Positions 46,343 to 56,165 of a stretch of DNA of 64,000 bases are shown here, piece after piece. The stretch comes from Yoonia maritima (GTDB lineage Bacteria; Pseudomonadota; Alphaproteobacteria; Rhodobacterales; Rhodobacteraceae), in contig NZ_PKFN01000008.1 of assembly GCF_002933395.1 (NCBI RefSeq), forward strand, positions 186,001-250,000. The letters are read 5' to 3'. The position numbers and the translations under genes are program-made. Under the pieces are notes generated by a model, which saw only the letters and a list, made by a program, of their open reading frames with translations, made no database searches and had not been told where the DNA came from. The stretch's first letter is position 1; every line of letters starts with the position of its first letter.

Positions 46343-47338
46343 CTAGGCTGATAAATCCAAAACCACCGGAAAATGATCAGACGCAAGCAGTAATGCATTC
46401 CGCAAAGGCTCATTTTCATAGCAATCAGGGTGATCAAACGGGTGCCAAATTTGCCATTGAGGTTTCTTTGACCGCAGGCTTGGTGAAACCATAATGTAGT
46501 CTAACAGCGCCTGAAGATACGGTTCACCCTTGCGCTTGAACCGAGATGTGGTTGGCATCGCCCCCAAACGGCTGCTAAGCGCCTGTCGCGCATGCGGGTC
46601 AAACATCTGCGTTCCATTGCCTTCGCCCAGAACGATTTCGACGCCTGATCTGCCAAACAGTTTTTCGTATTCATCCAGACCCGGACCATCGTTGAAATCG
46701 CCTAACACGATCAAGTGTTCCTCAGCCGCCAAATGGCTTTCGACCCGCCCACGCAACCAGACACATTGCGCCAATTGTTTACGGCGGTTCTCGATTGAAA
46801 TTCGGATTGCTTCGGCATCGTTACGGGCACCGTGCGGGGCCTTAGACTTTGCGTGGACACCGATCAAACGCAAGGGCCCTGTCGGGCCAGTCACGGCCAA
46901 TTCAAGCGGCGGCTTGGACCAACGGATCGGCTCTGGAGCAGCATCAACATCAATATCCATGGCGAAGGTTTGGTCGAATCTTGGAAATTTATCGTCGCCT
47001 TTCGGATCATGCACCGCCGTAACCACATCAGGATCGTATAGCATCGCAATTTCTTGTTGGGTGTCATTTGGATACCCCATCACGGCTGAACGCGCACGAA
47101 GTCCAAAATACGCTGCAAAGCTTTCAAGCGCAGTAACAGTATGTCTGTGCGGGCTTGTGTCGGGGGCCTCGATAATCATAACGGCATCAGCATCCATCGC
47201 AGTGAACACATCACCCAAGGCTTGGGTTTGCTGCGCACGCGTCACGTCCCAGCGCGATGACCACCCACCGTCATTGATCAGCTCTCCTGCGTTGTTAAAC
47301 AGGCTATTGAACCATTCGACGTTGTAGGTCGCTATTCT
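46343..47338 (-). CDS. Endonuclease/exonuclease/phosphatase (EEP) family protein
   Basis: 331 residues from ATG 47338, overlapping the DnaJ gene stop (ATGA). EEP motifs are MRIATYNVEWF at the start, VLGDFNDGPG near 210-219 (catalytic Asp/Asn) and LLASDHFPVVLDLS at the end (catalytic His). The substrate could be DNA, phosphoinositide-like or another phosphodiester. It is last in the four-gene operon 49093-46343 and nearly touches ppx tail to tail. Confidence 0.88.
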   Translation of the reverse strand, partial: RIATYNVEWFNSLFNNAGELINDGGWSSRWDVTRAQQTQALGDVFTAMDADAVMIIEAPDTSPHRHTVTALESFAAYFGLRARSAVMGYPNDTQQEIAMLYDPDVVTAVHDPKGDDKFPRFDQTFAMDIDVDAAPEPIRWSKPPLELAVTGPTGPLRLIGVHAKSKAPHGARNDAEAIRISIENRRKQLAQCVWLRGRVESHLAAEEHLIVLGDFNDGPGLDEYEKLFGRSGVEIVLGEGNGTQMFDPHARQALSSRLGAMPTTSRFKRKGEPYLQALLDYIMVSPSLRSKKPQWQIWHPFDHPDCYENEPLRNALLLASDHFPVVLDLSA

Positions 47339-48018
47339 CATCTGCTGGCACCTTGGATTTCTTCCCAAGCACGGTTTATTGCAACCATGCGGCGTTCTGC
47401 TAGTTTCACGGCCTCTTCTGGGACGCCACGCGCTATCATTTGATCAGGGTGCGTATCGCGTACTAACTGCCGCCAAGCGCTGCGAACCTCGTCCATAGGT
47501 GTCTCAGGTGACACACCCAACACATCGTATGGATCGCGTTCAGCCTCGGTCACGAACTGCGCGCGGATACCGCGAAAACGCCGATCATCGAAACCGAATA
47601 TCTGGGCGACATTATGCAAAAAATCATCCTCTTTCGGATGATAAACACCGTCAGCCATCGCGATCTGGAACAGGCCTTCCATCAGGTGGCATAGTGGCCG
47701 GTCATCATCGCCAAACATTGCCTTGATCTGGCGGGCATAGCTTTCGTACCCAGCGACGTCCTGCCGCGCGAGGTTGAACACACGCGCTGCGTTCTCCTCT
47801 TCCTCTGGGGGAATGACGAATACTTCACGAAAGGCCACAACTTCATCGCGTGTCACGATTCCGTCTGCTTTGGCCATCTTTGCACCCAAGGCAATCACAG
47901 CAATCGCAAAGGCCACAGTCCGGTCTGGTGATGTCCGCAGCTTTTCAAAGACCGCAGAAAGCCCTTCGCCCGCTGTAAGTGCGGCAAGCGCTTCGGCAAT
48001 GCGCGACCAGATCGACAT
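47338..48018 (-). CDS. TerB-DnaJ (DjlA-like) co-chaperone
   Basis: 226 residues from ATG 48018 with AAGGA about 7 bases upstream; the long upstream frame is not family-like. A TerB-like domain (about 40-150, IALGAKMAKADGIVTRDEV and IAMADGVYHPKEDDFLHNVA) precedes a J domain with the HPD motif (LVRDTHPDQM near 190) and a C-terminal LAERRMVAINRAWEEI. DjlA-type proteins stimulate DnaK. It has no N-terminal membrane helix, unlike classical DjlA. Confidence 0.88.
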   Translation of the reverse strand: MSIWSRIAEALAALTAGEGLSAVFEKLRTSPDRTVAFAIAVIALGAKMAKADGIVTRDEVVAFREVFVIPPEEEENAARVFNLARQDVAGYESYARQIKAMFGDDDRPLCHLMEGLFQIAMADGVYHPKEDDFLHNVAQIFGFDDRRFRGIRAQFVTEAERDPYDVLGVSPETPMDEVRSAWRQLVRDTHPDQMIARGVPEEAVKLAERRMVAINRAWEEIQGASR

Positions 48019-48029
48019 ATGCATTCCTT

Positions 48030-48497
48030 TCAAAGGTGCTTTTGCATCAATACGAGATCGATCCAACGGCCGAACTTGAACCCCACTTCGGGCAAGGTTG
48101 CAACCGTCTGAAACCCAAGCGCGGCATGAAATCGCACCGCACCGGGGTTCTCTGCGCTGCAGCCAGCAAACAGGGTATGCATGCCAGCATTTTTCGCATG
48201 GTCGCACAGCGCCTTTATCAATTGCCGCCCTGCACCCTGCCCGTGCGCATCAGGATGTAGCATGATCGTATGTTCTGCCGTGTACCGATAACCCGCACCA
48301 CCGCGAAACTGAAAGTACCGCGCAAAGCCTTGAACACGGCCTTCGACCTCCCACACAAGACAAGCCTGTTCGATCAGAGCAGCAACGTCATCGACTGATT
48401 TTTCATCCGGGTTAAACGTGATCGTCGTATCACGGATGGCAGCATTCCATATCTGCGCGATCGCTGGCGCGTCACCGGCCACGGCTGGGCGTATCAT
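48030..48497 (-). CDS. GNAT-family N-acetyltransferase (phosphinothricin acetyltransferase-like)
   Basis: 155 residues. MIRPAVAGDAPAIAQIWNAAIRDTTITF at the start and AEHTIMLHPDAHGQGAGRQLI around 74-94, with the acetyl-CoA loop HGQGAGRQL, mark a PAT-like GNAT enzyme. Its acceptor is unknown. The start overlaps the VOC gene stop (ATGA) and it is followed 11 bases later by the DnaJ gene. Confidence 0.87.
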   Translation of the reverse strand: MIRPAVAGDAPAIAQIWNAAIRDTTITFNPDEKSVDDVAALIEQACLVWEVEGRVQGFARYFQFRGGAGYRYTAEHTIMLHPDAHGQGAGRQLIKALCDHAKNAGMHTLFAGCSAENPGAVRFHAALGFQTVATLPEVGFKFGRWIDLVLMQKHL

Positions 48498-49093
48498 CGT
48501 AGTTCCTTCAATCCGTTCGGACCATCAAACCGGGCAACGAAACCCTGTGGTCCGACTTTAAACCGAATGCGTGGATCATCTAGCGGCGCAAGGCTGGCAA
48601 TTTTCGTGGCCTCTGGATGCGAGACTGTAAATTCACGCAATCGCAACCCAGACAGTTTGAGGATTTGGGCAGGGTGAACAGTACACGCGCCCCACTTTAT
48701 CAACGTGGGAAAACCCCCACCAAACGGCAGTCTGCCACCATCATGAACGGTAATATCCCAGCGCAAATTGCCACGCTCCAATCGTCTTTTGGGTCCAGCC
48801 GTATCGGCATAGTCGCTCAGATTATCGGCGCAACAGATCCAATTGGCCAAACGTGGCGGACCTGTAAAATCGTCCAACCCAAACCAACTATGTTCGGCAG
48901 AAGGAATGGTATCAGGATCTTTGGCAATCACTTCGAGGTAAAGACCATCTTCGAGACCAAGCAGCATATTATGCGTACCGTATTTTTCGTGCGAACCACC
49001 CCGTTCAAGCACAACACCCAACTGCGATTGCACCCAGTCGACACCTTCATTAAGGGTCGCCGCCCCAACGGCCAAATGATCTAGCACAAACAT
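48494..49093 (-). CDS. VOC/glyoxalase-like domain protein
   Basis: 199 residues from ATG 49093 (MFVLDHLAVGAATLNEGVDW); a frame extension to 49120 is possible. VFLDHLAV-type start, LGLEDGLYLEVIAKDPD and the later FGGGFPTLIKW fit a glyoxalase_3-type vicinal-oxygen-chelate fold. The putative metal His is in the first block and Glu in YLEVI. The catalytic reaction is unknown. First gene of the VOC-GNAT-DnaJ-EEP operon, divergent from nhaA. Confidence 0.8.
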   Translation of the reverse strand: MFVLDHLAVGAATLNEGVDWVQSQLGVVLERGGSHEKYGTHNMLLGLEDGLYLEVIAKDPDTIPSAEHSWFGLDDFTGPPRLANWICCADNLSDYADTAGPKRRLERGNLRWDITVHDGGRLPFGGGFPTLIKWGACTVHPAQILKLSGLRLREFTVSHPEATKIASLAPLDDPRIRFKVGPQGFVARFDGPNGLKELR

Positions 49094-49208
49094 CCAAACG
49101 GCCCCCAAAGCATCAGTCAATTTCTCAAGAAACCCTCATTCAAGCCTTGATGCAAGCACGCAGCACGTTAGATAGAAGTGATAATTCACATATCTATAGG
49201 ATAAGCAC

Positions 49209-50381
49209 ATGGCTCTACGCGCCGCGCTCGATCGTTTTTTTCGTCACGACGCTTTTGGGGGATTACTGTTAATGGCTTCAGCCGTAGTGGCATTGATTGT
49301 CGCGAACTCTGGCCTATCCCCATTATACGATCGTTTCCTAGGTGCGTATCTTGCCATCACAGTGAACGGCGAAGGCATAGAAAAGCCTGCCATTTTATGG
49401 ATCAATGATGGATTGATGGCGATCTTCTTTTTCCTCATCGGGCTTGAGCTAAAGCGCGAAATTTTAGAAGGGAAACTAAAGAACCCGCGTGACGTGATTT
49501 TACCGGGAATGGCCGCCATCGGTGGTATGATCGTGCCCGCGCTTGTCTTTGTCGCCTTCAACTGGGGCAATCCGCTAACTATCAGCGGTTGGGCGATCCC
49601 CGCCGCAACAGATATCGCGTTTGCGCTGGGTATACTGGCTCTTGTCGGCGCACGCGCACCTGCATCACTCAAGGTGTTTTTACTAACGCTCGCCATCTTG
49701 GACGATCTCGGCGCAATCTTGATCATTGCGTTATTCTATACAGCGAACCTTAAGGTCGATTACCTGTTCTTATCAATTTTGCCACTGATCGGTCTGATAG
49801 TATTGAATCTACGTGGCACGCACCGACTGGCACCCGCAATTCTTTTGGGCGCAATCATGTGGTTCTTTGTACTGAAATCGGGTGTCCATGCGACGCTCGC
49901 AGGGGTGATCACGGCATTCCTTATCCCGATCAAAGATCGCTACGGAAAGTCACCGCTTCACGCGCTAGAGCATGGATTAACGCCTTACGTTTTGTATCTT
50001 ATCATACCGATATTCGCATTTGCGAATGCTGGTGTCGTGCTAAAGGGGCTTTCAGTAAGCGATCTTTTTGCGCCGCTTCCAATCGGTATCGCGTTGGGAC
50101 TCATCATCGGCAAGCAGGTCGGTGTTTTTGGCGTAAGCTATGCGATGGTTAAGTTGGGCCTCGTCCGCCTGCCTCACGGAGCGAATTGGGCGCATATCTA
50201 TGGCGTGGCTTGCCTTGCAGGTATCGGCTTTACGATGTCTCTCTTTATTGGGTCCCTTAGCTTTGATAGCCCAGAACTGATGAACCAAGTCCGCCTTGGC
50301 GTGCTTTCTGGTTCGCTTGTCTCAGGATTGCTGGGCTATGGCGTTCTGATGATCGCTTCAAATCGCAGATTAGCCGCCTAA
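49209..50381 (+). CDS. nhaA: Na+/H+ antiporter NhaA
   Basis: 390 residues with a twelve-helix pattern. The key acidic pair lies in LAILDDLGAILIIALFY (about 158-176), and WINDGLMAIFFFLIGLELKREI (about 62-84) is family-typical. NhaA expels Na+ at high pH or salinity, consistent with marine life. AGGA with good spacing precedes the ATG. It stands as a single gene between divergent VOC and convergent scpA. Confidence 0.94.
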   Translation: MALRAALDRFFRHDAFGGLLLMASAVVALIVANSGLSPLYDRFLGAYLAITVNGEGIEKPAILWINDGLMAIFFFLIGLELKREILEGKLKNPRDVILPGMAAIGGMIVPALVFVAFNWGNPLTISGWAIPAATDIAFALGILALVGARAPASLKVFLLTLAILDDLGAILIIALFYTANLKVDYLFLSILPLIGLIVLNLRGTHRLAPAILLGAIMWFFVLKSGVHATLAGVITAFLIPIKDRYGKSPLHALEHGLTPYVLYLIIPIFAFANAGVVLKGLSVSDLFAPLPIGIALGLIIGKQVGVFGVSYAMVKLGLVRLPHGANWAHIYGVACLAGIGFTMSLFIGSLSFDSPELMNQVRLGVLSGSLVSGLLGYGVLMIASNRRLAA

Positions 50382-50412
50382 CGTTTCGGCGACTATTTCT
50401 GTTCAATACACC

Positions 50413-52539
50413 CTAAGAACGTGCATCCCTAATCAAGCTCAAAATATCCTGAGCAGCCTTGGGGATGTTCGTTCCGGGCCCAAAGATCGCCTTAACGCCG
50501 TTATCATACAGGAATTGATAGTCCTGTTGGGGGATCACGCCGCCACAGATGACGATGATATCGTCGGCATCCGTATCCTTAAGCGCCTGCACTAACTGTG
50601 GTGCCAGCGTTTTGTGACCCGCAGCTTGCGAGCTGATCCCGATGACATGCACGTCATTGTCGATCGCGTCTTGTGCGGCTTCGGCTGGCGTTTGGAACAG
50701 TGGGCCAACATCGACGTCAAAACCGATATCGGCAAATGCGGTCGCGATGACCTTCGCCCCCCGGTCGTGACCATCTTGGCCCATCTTCACCACCAGCATC
50801 CGCGGGCGGCGACCTTCGTCTTCGGCAAAGGCTTCTACACTGCGCTGGATTTCAGCAAAGCCTTCGTCGCCTTCATAAGCGGCCCCATATACACCAGCGA
50901 GCGTTTTGACCTCTGCGCGGTGCCGTCCAAATGTCTTCTCCATCGCCATGCTGATTTCTCCGACTGTGGCGCGCGCGCGCGCGGCTTCGACTGCAGCTTC
51001 TAGAAGATTTCCGCCTTCGGTCGTACGGCGGGTGAGTTCATCGAGCGCCGCGTCAACAGCGGCCGCATCGCGGCCAGCCTTGGTCGCGGCGATACGTTTG
51101 ACTTGGCCCTCGCGGACCGCGTTATTGTCGATATCAAGGATATCAATCGGGTCTTCTTTGTCCTTGCGGTATTTATTCACTCCGACGATCACTTCGGTGC
51201 CGCGATCAATGTCCGCTTGCCGACGGGCGGCGGTTTCTTCAATACGCAGTTTGGGCATCCCAGAGGCCACCGCCTTGGTCATGCCACCTAATTCTTCGAC
51301 TTCTTCGATCAGCGCCCACGCCTTATCCGCGAGTTCAGCGGTCAGGTTTTCGACATAGTACGACCCCGCCAGCGGATCGACGACATTGGTGATGCCTGTT
51401 TCTTCTTGCAAGATCAGCTGCGTGTTGCGAGCAATACGCGCGCTGAATTCGGTTGGCAGCGCGATAGCCTCGTCCAAGGCGTTTGTGTGCAAAGATTGCG
51501 TACCACCCAGTGCGGCCGCCATCGCCTCATACGCTGTGCGGATTACGTTGTTGTATGGGTCCTGTTCCTGCAATGAAACGCCGCTGGTCTGACAGTGTGT
51601 ACGTAGCATGGATGACTTTGGGTTCTTTGGTTCGAACTCTTCCATGATCCGCGACCACAGCAATCGGGCCGCGCGTAGCTTTGCGGCCTCCATGAAAAAA
51701 TTCATGCCGATAGCAAAGAAGAACGACAGGCGCCCAGCAAATGCATCCACATCCATGCCCCGCGCAATCGCGGCACGGACATATTCGCGGCCATCGGCCA
51801 ATGTGTAAGCCAGCTCTTGGACAAGGTTCGCGCCCGCCTCTTGCATGTGATAGCCAGAGATCGAGATAGAGTTGAACTTCGGCATCTCATTCGAGGTGTA
51901 TTCAATAATATCCGCAATGATCCGCATCGACGGCTCTGGCGGATACACATAAGTATTCCGAACCATGAATTCCTTGAGGATATCGTTCTGGATCGTGCCG
52001 GACAGCAACGCTTTATCGTGGCCCTGCTCTTGGCCAGCGACGATGAAATTCGCAAGGATCGGGATCACTGCGCCGTTCATCGTCATCGACACGGAAACCT
52101 TATCCAACGGAATACCATCGAACAGGATTTTCATATCCTCAACACTATCAATCGCAACGCCAGCTTTGCCAACGTCACCCTCGACCCGGGGATGGTCGCT
52201 GTCGTAGCCGCGGTGTGTTGCTAGGTCAAAAGCAACGGACACACCCTGCTGACCGGCATCCAAGGCCTTGCGGTAAAACGCGTTCGATTCTTCGGCTGTC
52301 GAAAAACCTGCATATTGCCGGATCGTCCAAGGGCGGCCCGCATACATCGTGGCCTTTACACCACGCGTAAAAGGCGCAGCACCCGGAATGCCCCCAATAT
52401 GCGGCAGGTCAGCGGTATCTTCGGCGGTGTACAACGGCTTGACCGCGATGCCTTCCAATGTGTCCCATGTCAGGGCATCCAAGGGTTTGCCACGTAGTTC
52501 TTTTGTGGCGATTTCTTCCCATTTTTTCTTATCGGTCAT
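50413..52539 (-). CDS. scpA: Methylmalonyl-CoA mutase (single-chain, ScpA type)
   Basis: 708 residues. Adenosylcobalamin-dependent rearrangement of methylmalonyl-CoA to succinyl-CoA. The catalytic TIM-barrel half has [16 protein letters not shown] [23 protein letters not shown], and [13 protein letters not shown]. The C-terminal B12-binding domain has the DxHxxG motif ([12 protein letters not shown], His591). The start has AGGAGG 5 bases upstream. A 16-bp perfect palindrome lies 20 bases upstream of the start codon. It completes the propionate pathway with pccA/pccB. Confidence 0.95.
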   Translation of the reverse strand: MTDKKKWEEIATKELRGKPLDALTWDTLEGIAVKPLYTAEDTADLPHIGGIPGAAPFTRGVKATMYAGRPWTIRQYAGFSTAEESNAFYRKALDAGQQGVSVAFDLATHRGYDSDHPRVEGDVGKAGVAIDSVEDMKILFDGIPLDKVSVSMTMNGAVIPILANFIVAGQEQGHDKALLSGTIQNDILKEFMVRNTYVYPPEPSMRIIADIIEYTSNEMPKFNSISISGYHMQEAGANLVQELAYTLADGREYVRAAIARGMDVDAFAGRLSFFFAIGMNFFMEAAKLRAARLLWSRIMEEFEPKNPKSSMLRTHCQTSGVSLQEQDPYNNVIRTAYEAMAAALGGTQSLHTNALDEAIALPTEFSARIARNTQLILQEETGITNVVDPLAGSYYVENLTAELADKAWALIEEVEELGGMTKAVASGMPKLRIEETAARRQADIDRGTEVIVGVNKYRKDKEDPIDILDIDNNAVREGQVKRIAATKAGRDAAAVDAALDELTRRTTEGGNLLEAAVEAARARATVGEISMAMEKTFGRHRAEVKTLAGVYGAAYEGDEGFAEIQRSVEAFAEDEGRRPRMLVVKMGQDGHDRGAKVIATAFADIGFDVDVGPLFQTPAEAAQDAIDNDVHVIGISSQAAGHKTLAPQLVQALKDTDADDIIVICGGVIPQQDYQFLYDNGVKAIFGPGTNIPKAAQDILSLIRDARS

Positions 52540-52559
52540 GCTGGCCTCCTGCTGAGGGT

Positions 52560-52575
52560 GCGAAATTAATTTCGC
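52560..52575. promoter_or_regulatory. Perfect 16-bp palindrome before scpA
   Basis: GCGAAATTAATTTCGC is symmetric over 16 bases, 20 bases upstream of the scpA start and 53 bases before the divergent DUF4174 gene. The placement fits an operator or leader element; the cognate regulator is unknown. Confidence 0.45.
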
Positions 52576-52628
52576 GAATGTGCGCTTGGCCCTTAGAATT
52601 TGGGCAAGCGACAGCTATATCTAATGTT

Positions 52629-53099
52629 ATGAAGTTACTAACGCACATCGGTTTAACCGTTTTCATCATCGCTTTCGGCAACGCGCTTGCAGCCCAAGAA
52701 CGAACTGTTCTGGAACGCTGGGAGGCTGACCACACAGAAATTTTCGATGCAAGTGATGTGTCGCTAGACGAATTGCACTGGATCGCACGGCCTTTGATTG
52801 TCTTTGCAGACAGTCCCAACGACCCACGTTTCCAGCAACAAATGGACCTGCTTTCTTCCGGTCGCGATGATCTAGCTGAGCGTGACGTGATCATCATCAC
52901 CGACACAGACCCAGCCGCGCTAACGTCTGTACGCACAACACTACGTCCACGCGGATATTCCATGGCATTGCTCGGCAAAGACGGGCGTGTCGCGCTGCGC
53001 AAACCCACACCATGGAGCGTACGAGAGCTATCGCGATCCATCGACAAAATGCCCCTGCGCCAGCAAGAGGTCGAAGACCGTCGTTTGTTGGCGCAGTAG
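52629..53099 (+). CDS. DUF4174 domain periplasmic protein
   Basis: 156 residues from ATG 52629, the only start that puts a signal peptide (MKLLTHIGLTVFIIAFGNALAA) first. The domain has RPLIVFADSPNDPRFQQQMDLL and VIIITDTDPAALTSVRTTLRPRGYSMALLGKDG, typical of DUF4174 (thioredoxin-like fold, no Cys pair). Role unknown; export inferred. It sits alone on the plus strand between scpA and pccA and ends 6 bases before pccA's stop. Confidence 0.8.
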   Translation: MKLLTHIGLTVFIIAFGNALAAQERTVLERWEADHTEIFDASDVSLDELHWIARPLIVFADSPNDPRFQQQMDLLSSGRDDLAERDVIIITDTDPAALTSVRTTLRPRGYSMALLGKDGRVALRKPTPWSVRELSRSIDKMPLRQQEVEDRRLLAQ

Positions 53100-53104
53100 G
53101 TCAC

Positions 53105-55102
53105 TTATTCGAACTCCATGATCACGTCATCCACAGCGAGGCTATCACCGCCGGCTGCGTTGACCTTTTTCACGATGCCCTTTCGTTCGGCGCGTAGGAT
53201 GTTTTCCATTTTCATCGCCTCAACAGTGCACAGTGCTTGGCCTTCTTGAACCTCGTCGCCTGCTTGCACATCGACCTTCACGATCAGACCGGGCATCGGG
53301 CACAGTAGGAACTTTGAGGTATCCGGCGGAAGCTTTTCTGGCATCAGTTTGGCGAGCTCCGCCTGACGCGGGCTGCGTACGTGTACCTTAATATCAGCCC
53401 CACGATACCGCACCCGGAACCCGCCCGAAATCTTGCCAACCTTAAGAACCAGTGGCGAACCATCGACCGTTAAACGGGCAAGCGGGTCACCCGGTGTCCA
53501 ATCGCTTTCGACACGCAGCGTTGCGTCACCGATTGTGACAGTAGCGCCATCACGGTCGGCGTCTATTTTTACTTCATGTGACGCGCCATGAAGGCTTACG
53601 ACCCAATCTTCGCCAACGTGGCGTTCATGATTACCCATCGTGCCTGAAATGCGTGCGCGTCGAATTTCGCCAACACGGTGCATGGCAGAGGTCGCCGCTG
53701 CGATCCGGATGCAAGCATCCTCATCCAGCGTTACGCCTTCAAACCCGTCGGGGTATTCTTCTTCGATAAAGGCAGTCGTCATGTTGCCGCTGGTGAATTT
53801 CGGGTGGTCATAGACCGCAGCCAAGAACGGAAGGTTGTGACCGATACCTTCGAGTTCAAACCCATCCAGCGCCAAACGCATTTCTTCAATCGCAGTGGCG
53901 CGATCCGGTGCCCAAGTACAAAGCTTTGCGATCATCGGATCGTAATACATGCTGATCTCGCCGCCTTCGAACACCCCCGTGTCGTTGCGAACTGCCCGGC
54001 TAGGTGTCGCCTCTTCTGTTGGGGGGCGATAACGGGTCAAACGGCCGATTGAAGGCAGGAAGTTCCGATATGGGTCTTCGGCGTACAGGCGGCTTTCCAT
54101 CGCCCAGCCATTAATTTTCAGATCGGACTGCGCGAACGGCAGCTTTTCACCTGCGGCGACACGGATCATCTGTTCGACCAGATCAACACCCGTGATCAGT
54201 TCGGTGACGGGGTGTTCCACCTGCAAGCGCGTGTTCATTTCCAGGAAATAGAAATTCCGGTCACCATCAACGATGAATTCCACCGTACCCGCGCTTGTGT
54301 AGCCAACGGCCTGCGCCAATGCGACAGACTGTTCGCCCATCGCTTTGCGGGTCGCCTCATCAAGGAATGGGCTTGGTGCTTCTTCGATCACCTTCTGGTT
54401 CCGGCGCTGGATCGAACATTCGCGTTCGTGCAGATAAACAGCGTTACCGTGACTATCCGCCAAGACCTGAATTTCGATGTGGCGCGGTTGGGTCACGAAT
54501 TTTTCGATAAAGATGCGGTCATCGCCAAAGCTGCTGGCCGCTTCGTTCTTGGAGCTTTGGAAACCTTCGCGTGCTTCGTCATCGTTCCACGCGATACGCA
54601 TACCCTTACCACCACCACCGGCAGAGGCTTTGATCATGACGGGATAACCAACTTGGTTGGAAATCTTGACCGCATCTTCGGCGTCTTCAATCAGCCCCAT
54701 ATAACCAGGAACGGTCGAAACATTCGCCTCTTGGGCAATTTTCTTGGACGTGATCTTATCGCCCATCTTTTCAATTGCACCCGTTGGCGGACCGATAAAG
54801 GCAACGCCAGCAGCGGCTAGCGCTTCGGCAAATTTGGAATTTTCGGACAGAAAGCCATAACCGGGGTGCACCGCTTCTGCGCCGGTCTGCTTGATCGCAT
54901 CCATCACCTTGTCGATGACGATGTAAGACTGGTTCGCAGGGGGCGGGCCGATGTGAACGGCCTCGTCTGCCATTTTGACATGCAGCGCATTTTTGTCAGC
55001 ATCAGAATAAATCGCGACGGTCTGAATGCCCATTTTGCGTGCGGTCTTGATCACACGGCAGGCAATCTCGCCTCGGTTAGCGATTAGGATTTTCTTGAAC
55101 AT
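53105..55102 (-). CDS. pccA: Propionyl-CoA carboxylase, alpha (biotin) subunit
   Basis: 665 residues from ATG 55102, with GGGGGAG upstream. Biotin carboxylase domain begins KILIANRGEIACRVI and includes the ATP-grasp SAGGGGKGMRIAW. The biotinyl site is VEAMKMENIL with Lys631. It carboxylates propionyl-CoA to methylmalonyl-CoA with PccB. The small lipoprotein gene just upstream ends in a terminator, so pccA has its own start of transcription or reads through. Confidence 0.95.
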   Translation of the reverse strand: MFKKILIANRGEIACRVIKTARKMGIQTVAIYSDADKNALHVKMADEAVHIGPPPANQSYIVIDKVMDAIKQTGAEAVHPGYGFLSENSKFAEALAAAGVAFIGPPTGAIEKMGDKITSKKIAQEANVSTVPGYMGLIEDAEDAVKISNQVGYPVMIKASAGGGGKGMRIAWNDDEAREGFQSSKNEAASSFGDDRIFIEKFVTQPRHIEIQVLADSHGNAVYLHERECSIQRRNQKVIEEAPSPFLDEATRKAMGEQSVALAQAVGYTSAGTVEFIVDGDRNFYFLEMNTRLQVEHPVTELITGVDLVEQMIRVAAGEKLPFAQSDLKINGWAMESRLYAEDPYRNFLPSIGRLTRYRPPTEEATPSRAVRNDTGVFEGGEISMYYDPMIAKLCTWAPDRATAIEEMRLALDGFELEGIGHNLPFLAAVYDHPKFTSGNMTTAFIEEEYPDGFEGVTLDEDACIRIAAATSAMHRVGEIRRARISGTMGNHERHVGEDWVVSLHGASHEVKIDADRDGATVTIGDATLRVESDWTPGDPLARLTVDGSPLVLKVGKISGGFRVRYRGADIKVHVRSPRQAELAKLMPEKLPPDTSKFLLCPMPGLIVKVDVQAGDEVQEGQALCTVEAMKMENILRAERKGIVKKVNAAGGDSLAVDDVIMEFE

Positions 55103-55118
55103 GTTGGCTCCCCCAAAC

Positions 55119-55155
55119 AAAAAATCGCCGCCGGAGTAATACCCGGGCGGCGATT
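55119..55155 (-). terminator. Intrinsic terminator of the small lipoprotein gene
   Basis: AATCGCCGCC (55123-55132) pairs with GGCGGCGATT (55146-55155). In the leftward direction the hairpin is followed by TTTTGTTTG. It lies between the lipoprotein stop and the pccA start. Confidence 0.75.
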
Positions 55156-55195
55156 CATTTGATTTATACGCGCCGAAATGGCGCGCGTATTCGTA

Positions 55196-55402
55196 TTACC
55201 TACAACCGTTGATGCCTGCATCATCGCAAAGTACGCCTGCGGCCGCACCAGCAAGAATGGTCCCGGTACGATCTGTGCCCAGCACTTCAGCCGCAACAAG
55301 ACCTGCGCCTGCGCCTGCAACGCCGCGCTCCACGTCGCCTTCAAGACAGCCAGCAAGGCCGAACATAGCCACTGCGGCAAGGATGATTGATGTCTTTTGC
55401 AT
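55196..55402 (-). CDS. Small glycine-rich lipoprotein
   Basis: 68 residues from ATG 55402, with AAGGG upstream. The signal peptide ends in the lipobox GLAGC with Cys19. The mature part has a glycine/alanine zipper (GVAGAGAGLVAAEVL, GTILAGAAAGVLCDD), as in outer-membrane lipoproteins of the SlyB/OmpA-linker style. A longer frame upstream is unlikely. Located between pccA and the 120-aa protein with its own terminator. Confidence 0.75.
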   Translation of the reverse strand: MQKTSIILAAVAMFGLAGCLEGDVERGVAGAGAGLVAAEVLGTDRTGTILAGAAAGVLCDDAGINGCR

Positions 55403-55744
55403 AGTTTTCTGCCCTTTGAAATTGTGTTTGCAGACCAAGAATTGGCCCTATTCACAGCTAAATCAATAGACACAGTTGCGTGATATTCAATAACAGTCGC
55501 TTTTCCGCCGATATTCGGACCAAAATCGAGGTCCGGTCCACCTAGTGAGGAGGCAGACCGGTAAATTGAGGGGTCGGTGGATGGGCGATCTATGCGAAGT
55601 CTGTTGGCAGACCTTTGATACGCTAACTTTAGTCTGTGCGACCGGAACGCATCTGCATACCCACTTATGATGCCCCCCCACAATTGGGCTAATTTTCGCC
55701 CACTTGTGACACCGCACTGCATATGAACCCCCGCCACCATCTCG
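55403..55744. other. Intergenic region upstream of the small lipoprotein
   Basis: 342 bases with no credible gene. A long minus-strand frame here is antisense-like to nothing and runs through the lipoprotein gene in another phase; it lacks a ribosome site and looks random. The region should hold the promoter of the lipoprotein gene. No strong hairpin seen. Confidence 0.5.
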
Positions 55745-56107
55745 TTATTTTCCGAATACTTCGGGAAAGCTGACCTGCGCGACTTTTACATCGATCTTCA
55801 ACATGGCCTCGTAATCAGCGGGATCAAATGGATCCTCGGCTGGGATCACTTCGCGGCCAAACAACCAACTGATGCGCCCCGCATCTAGATTACCGCGCAC
55901 GAATGGCTCTTCGCCGAAATGTTCCCACAGCGCCTGCATAAAGCCTGCATCCGCGCGTTTATCGGGTGGGCGGCGATCAGGGTAACGCACGCGTTCTGTC
56001 AATTCTGTCGCACCGTCCTTATTGGCGCGACGAAGCACGAACTGAAAATCCGTCCCCGGCAATCGCCCAGGAAAGCCACGATGTTTATCCATATATGGCA
56101 GTGCCAT
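55745..56107 (-). CDS. Conserved hypothetical protein of the pcc cluster
   Basis: 120 residues, AAAGGG upstream of the ATG. It is soluble and starts MALPYMDKHRGFPGRLPGTD. I recognise no domain, but its position between pccB (58 bases upstream) and pccA, same strand, suggests coexpression with PccB. No signal peptide. Confidence 0.75.
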   Translation of the reverse strand: MALPYMDKHRGFPGRLPGTDFQFVLRRANKDGATELTERVRYPDRRPPDKRADAGFMQALWEHFGEEPFVRGNLDAGRISWLFGREVIPAEDPFDPADYEAMLKIDVKVAQVSFPEVFGK

Positions 56108-56165
56108 TATTGTTCCCTTTCGATGTGATCTTTGCTGCGTGCATTAACCACGCAGCGCCATAATA

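Noticed and set aside
49094..49208. Sodium- or pH-sensing riboswitch upstream of nhaA
   Set aside because: The short leader has no extended pairing or conserved G-rich core.
55084..55740. 218-codon minus-strand frame over the pccA upstream region
   Set aside because: It overlaps the small lipoprotein in another phase, has no ribosome site and its composition looks random.
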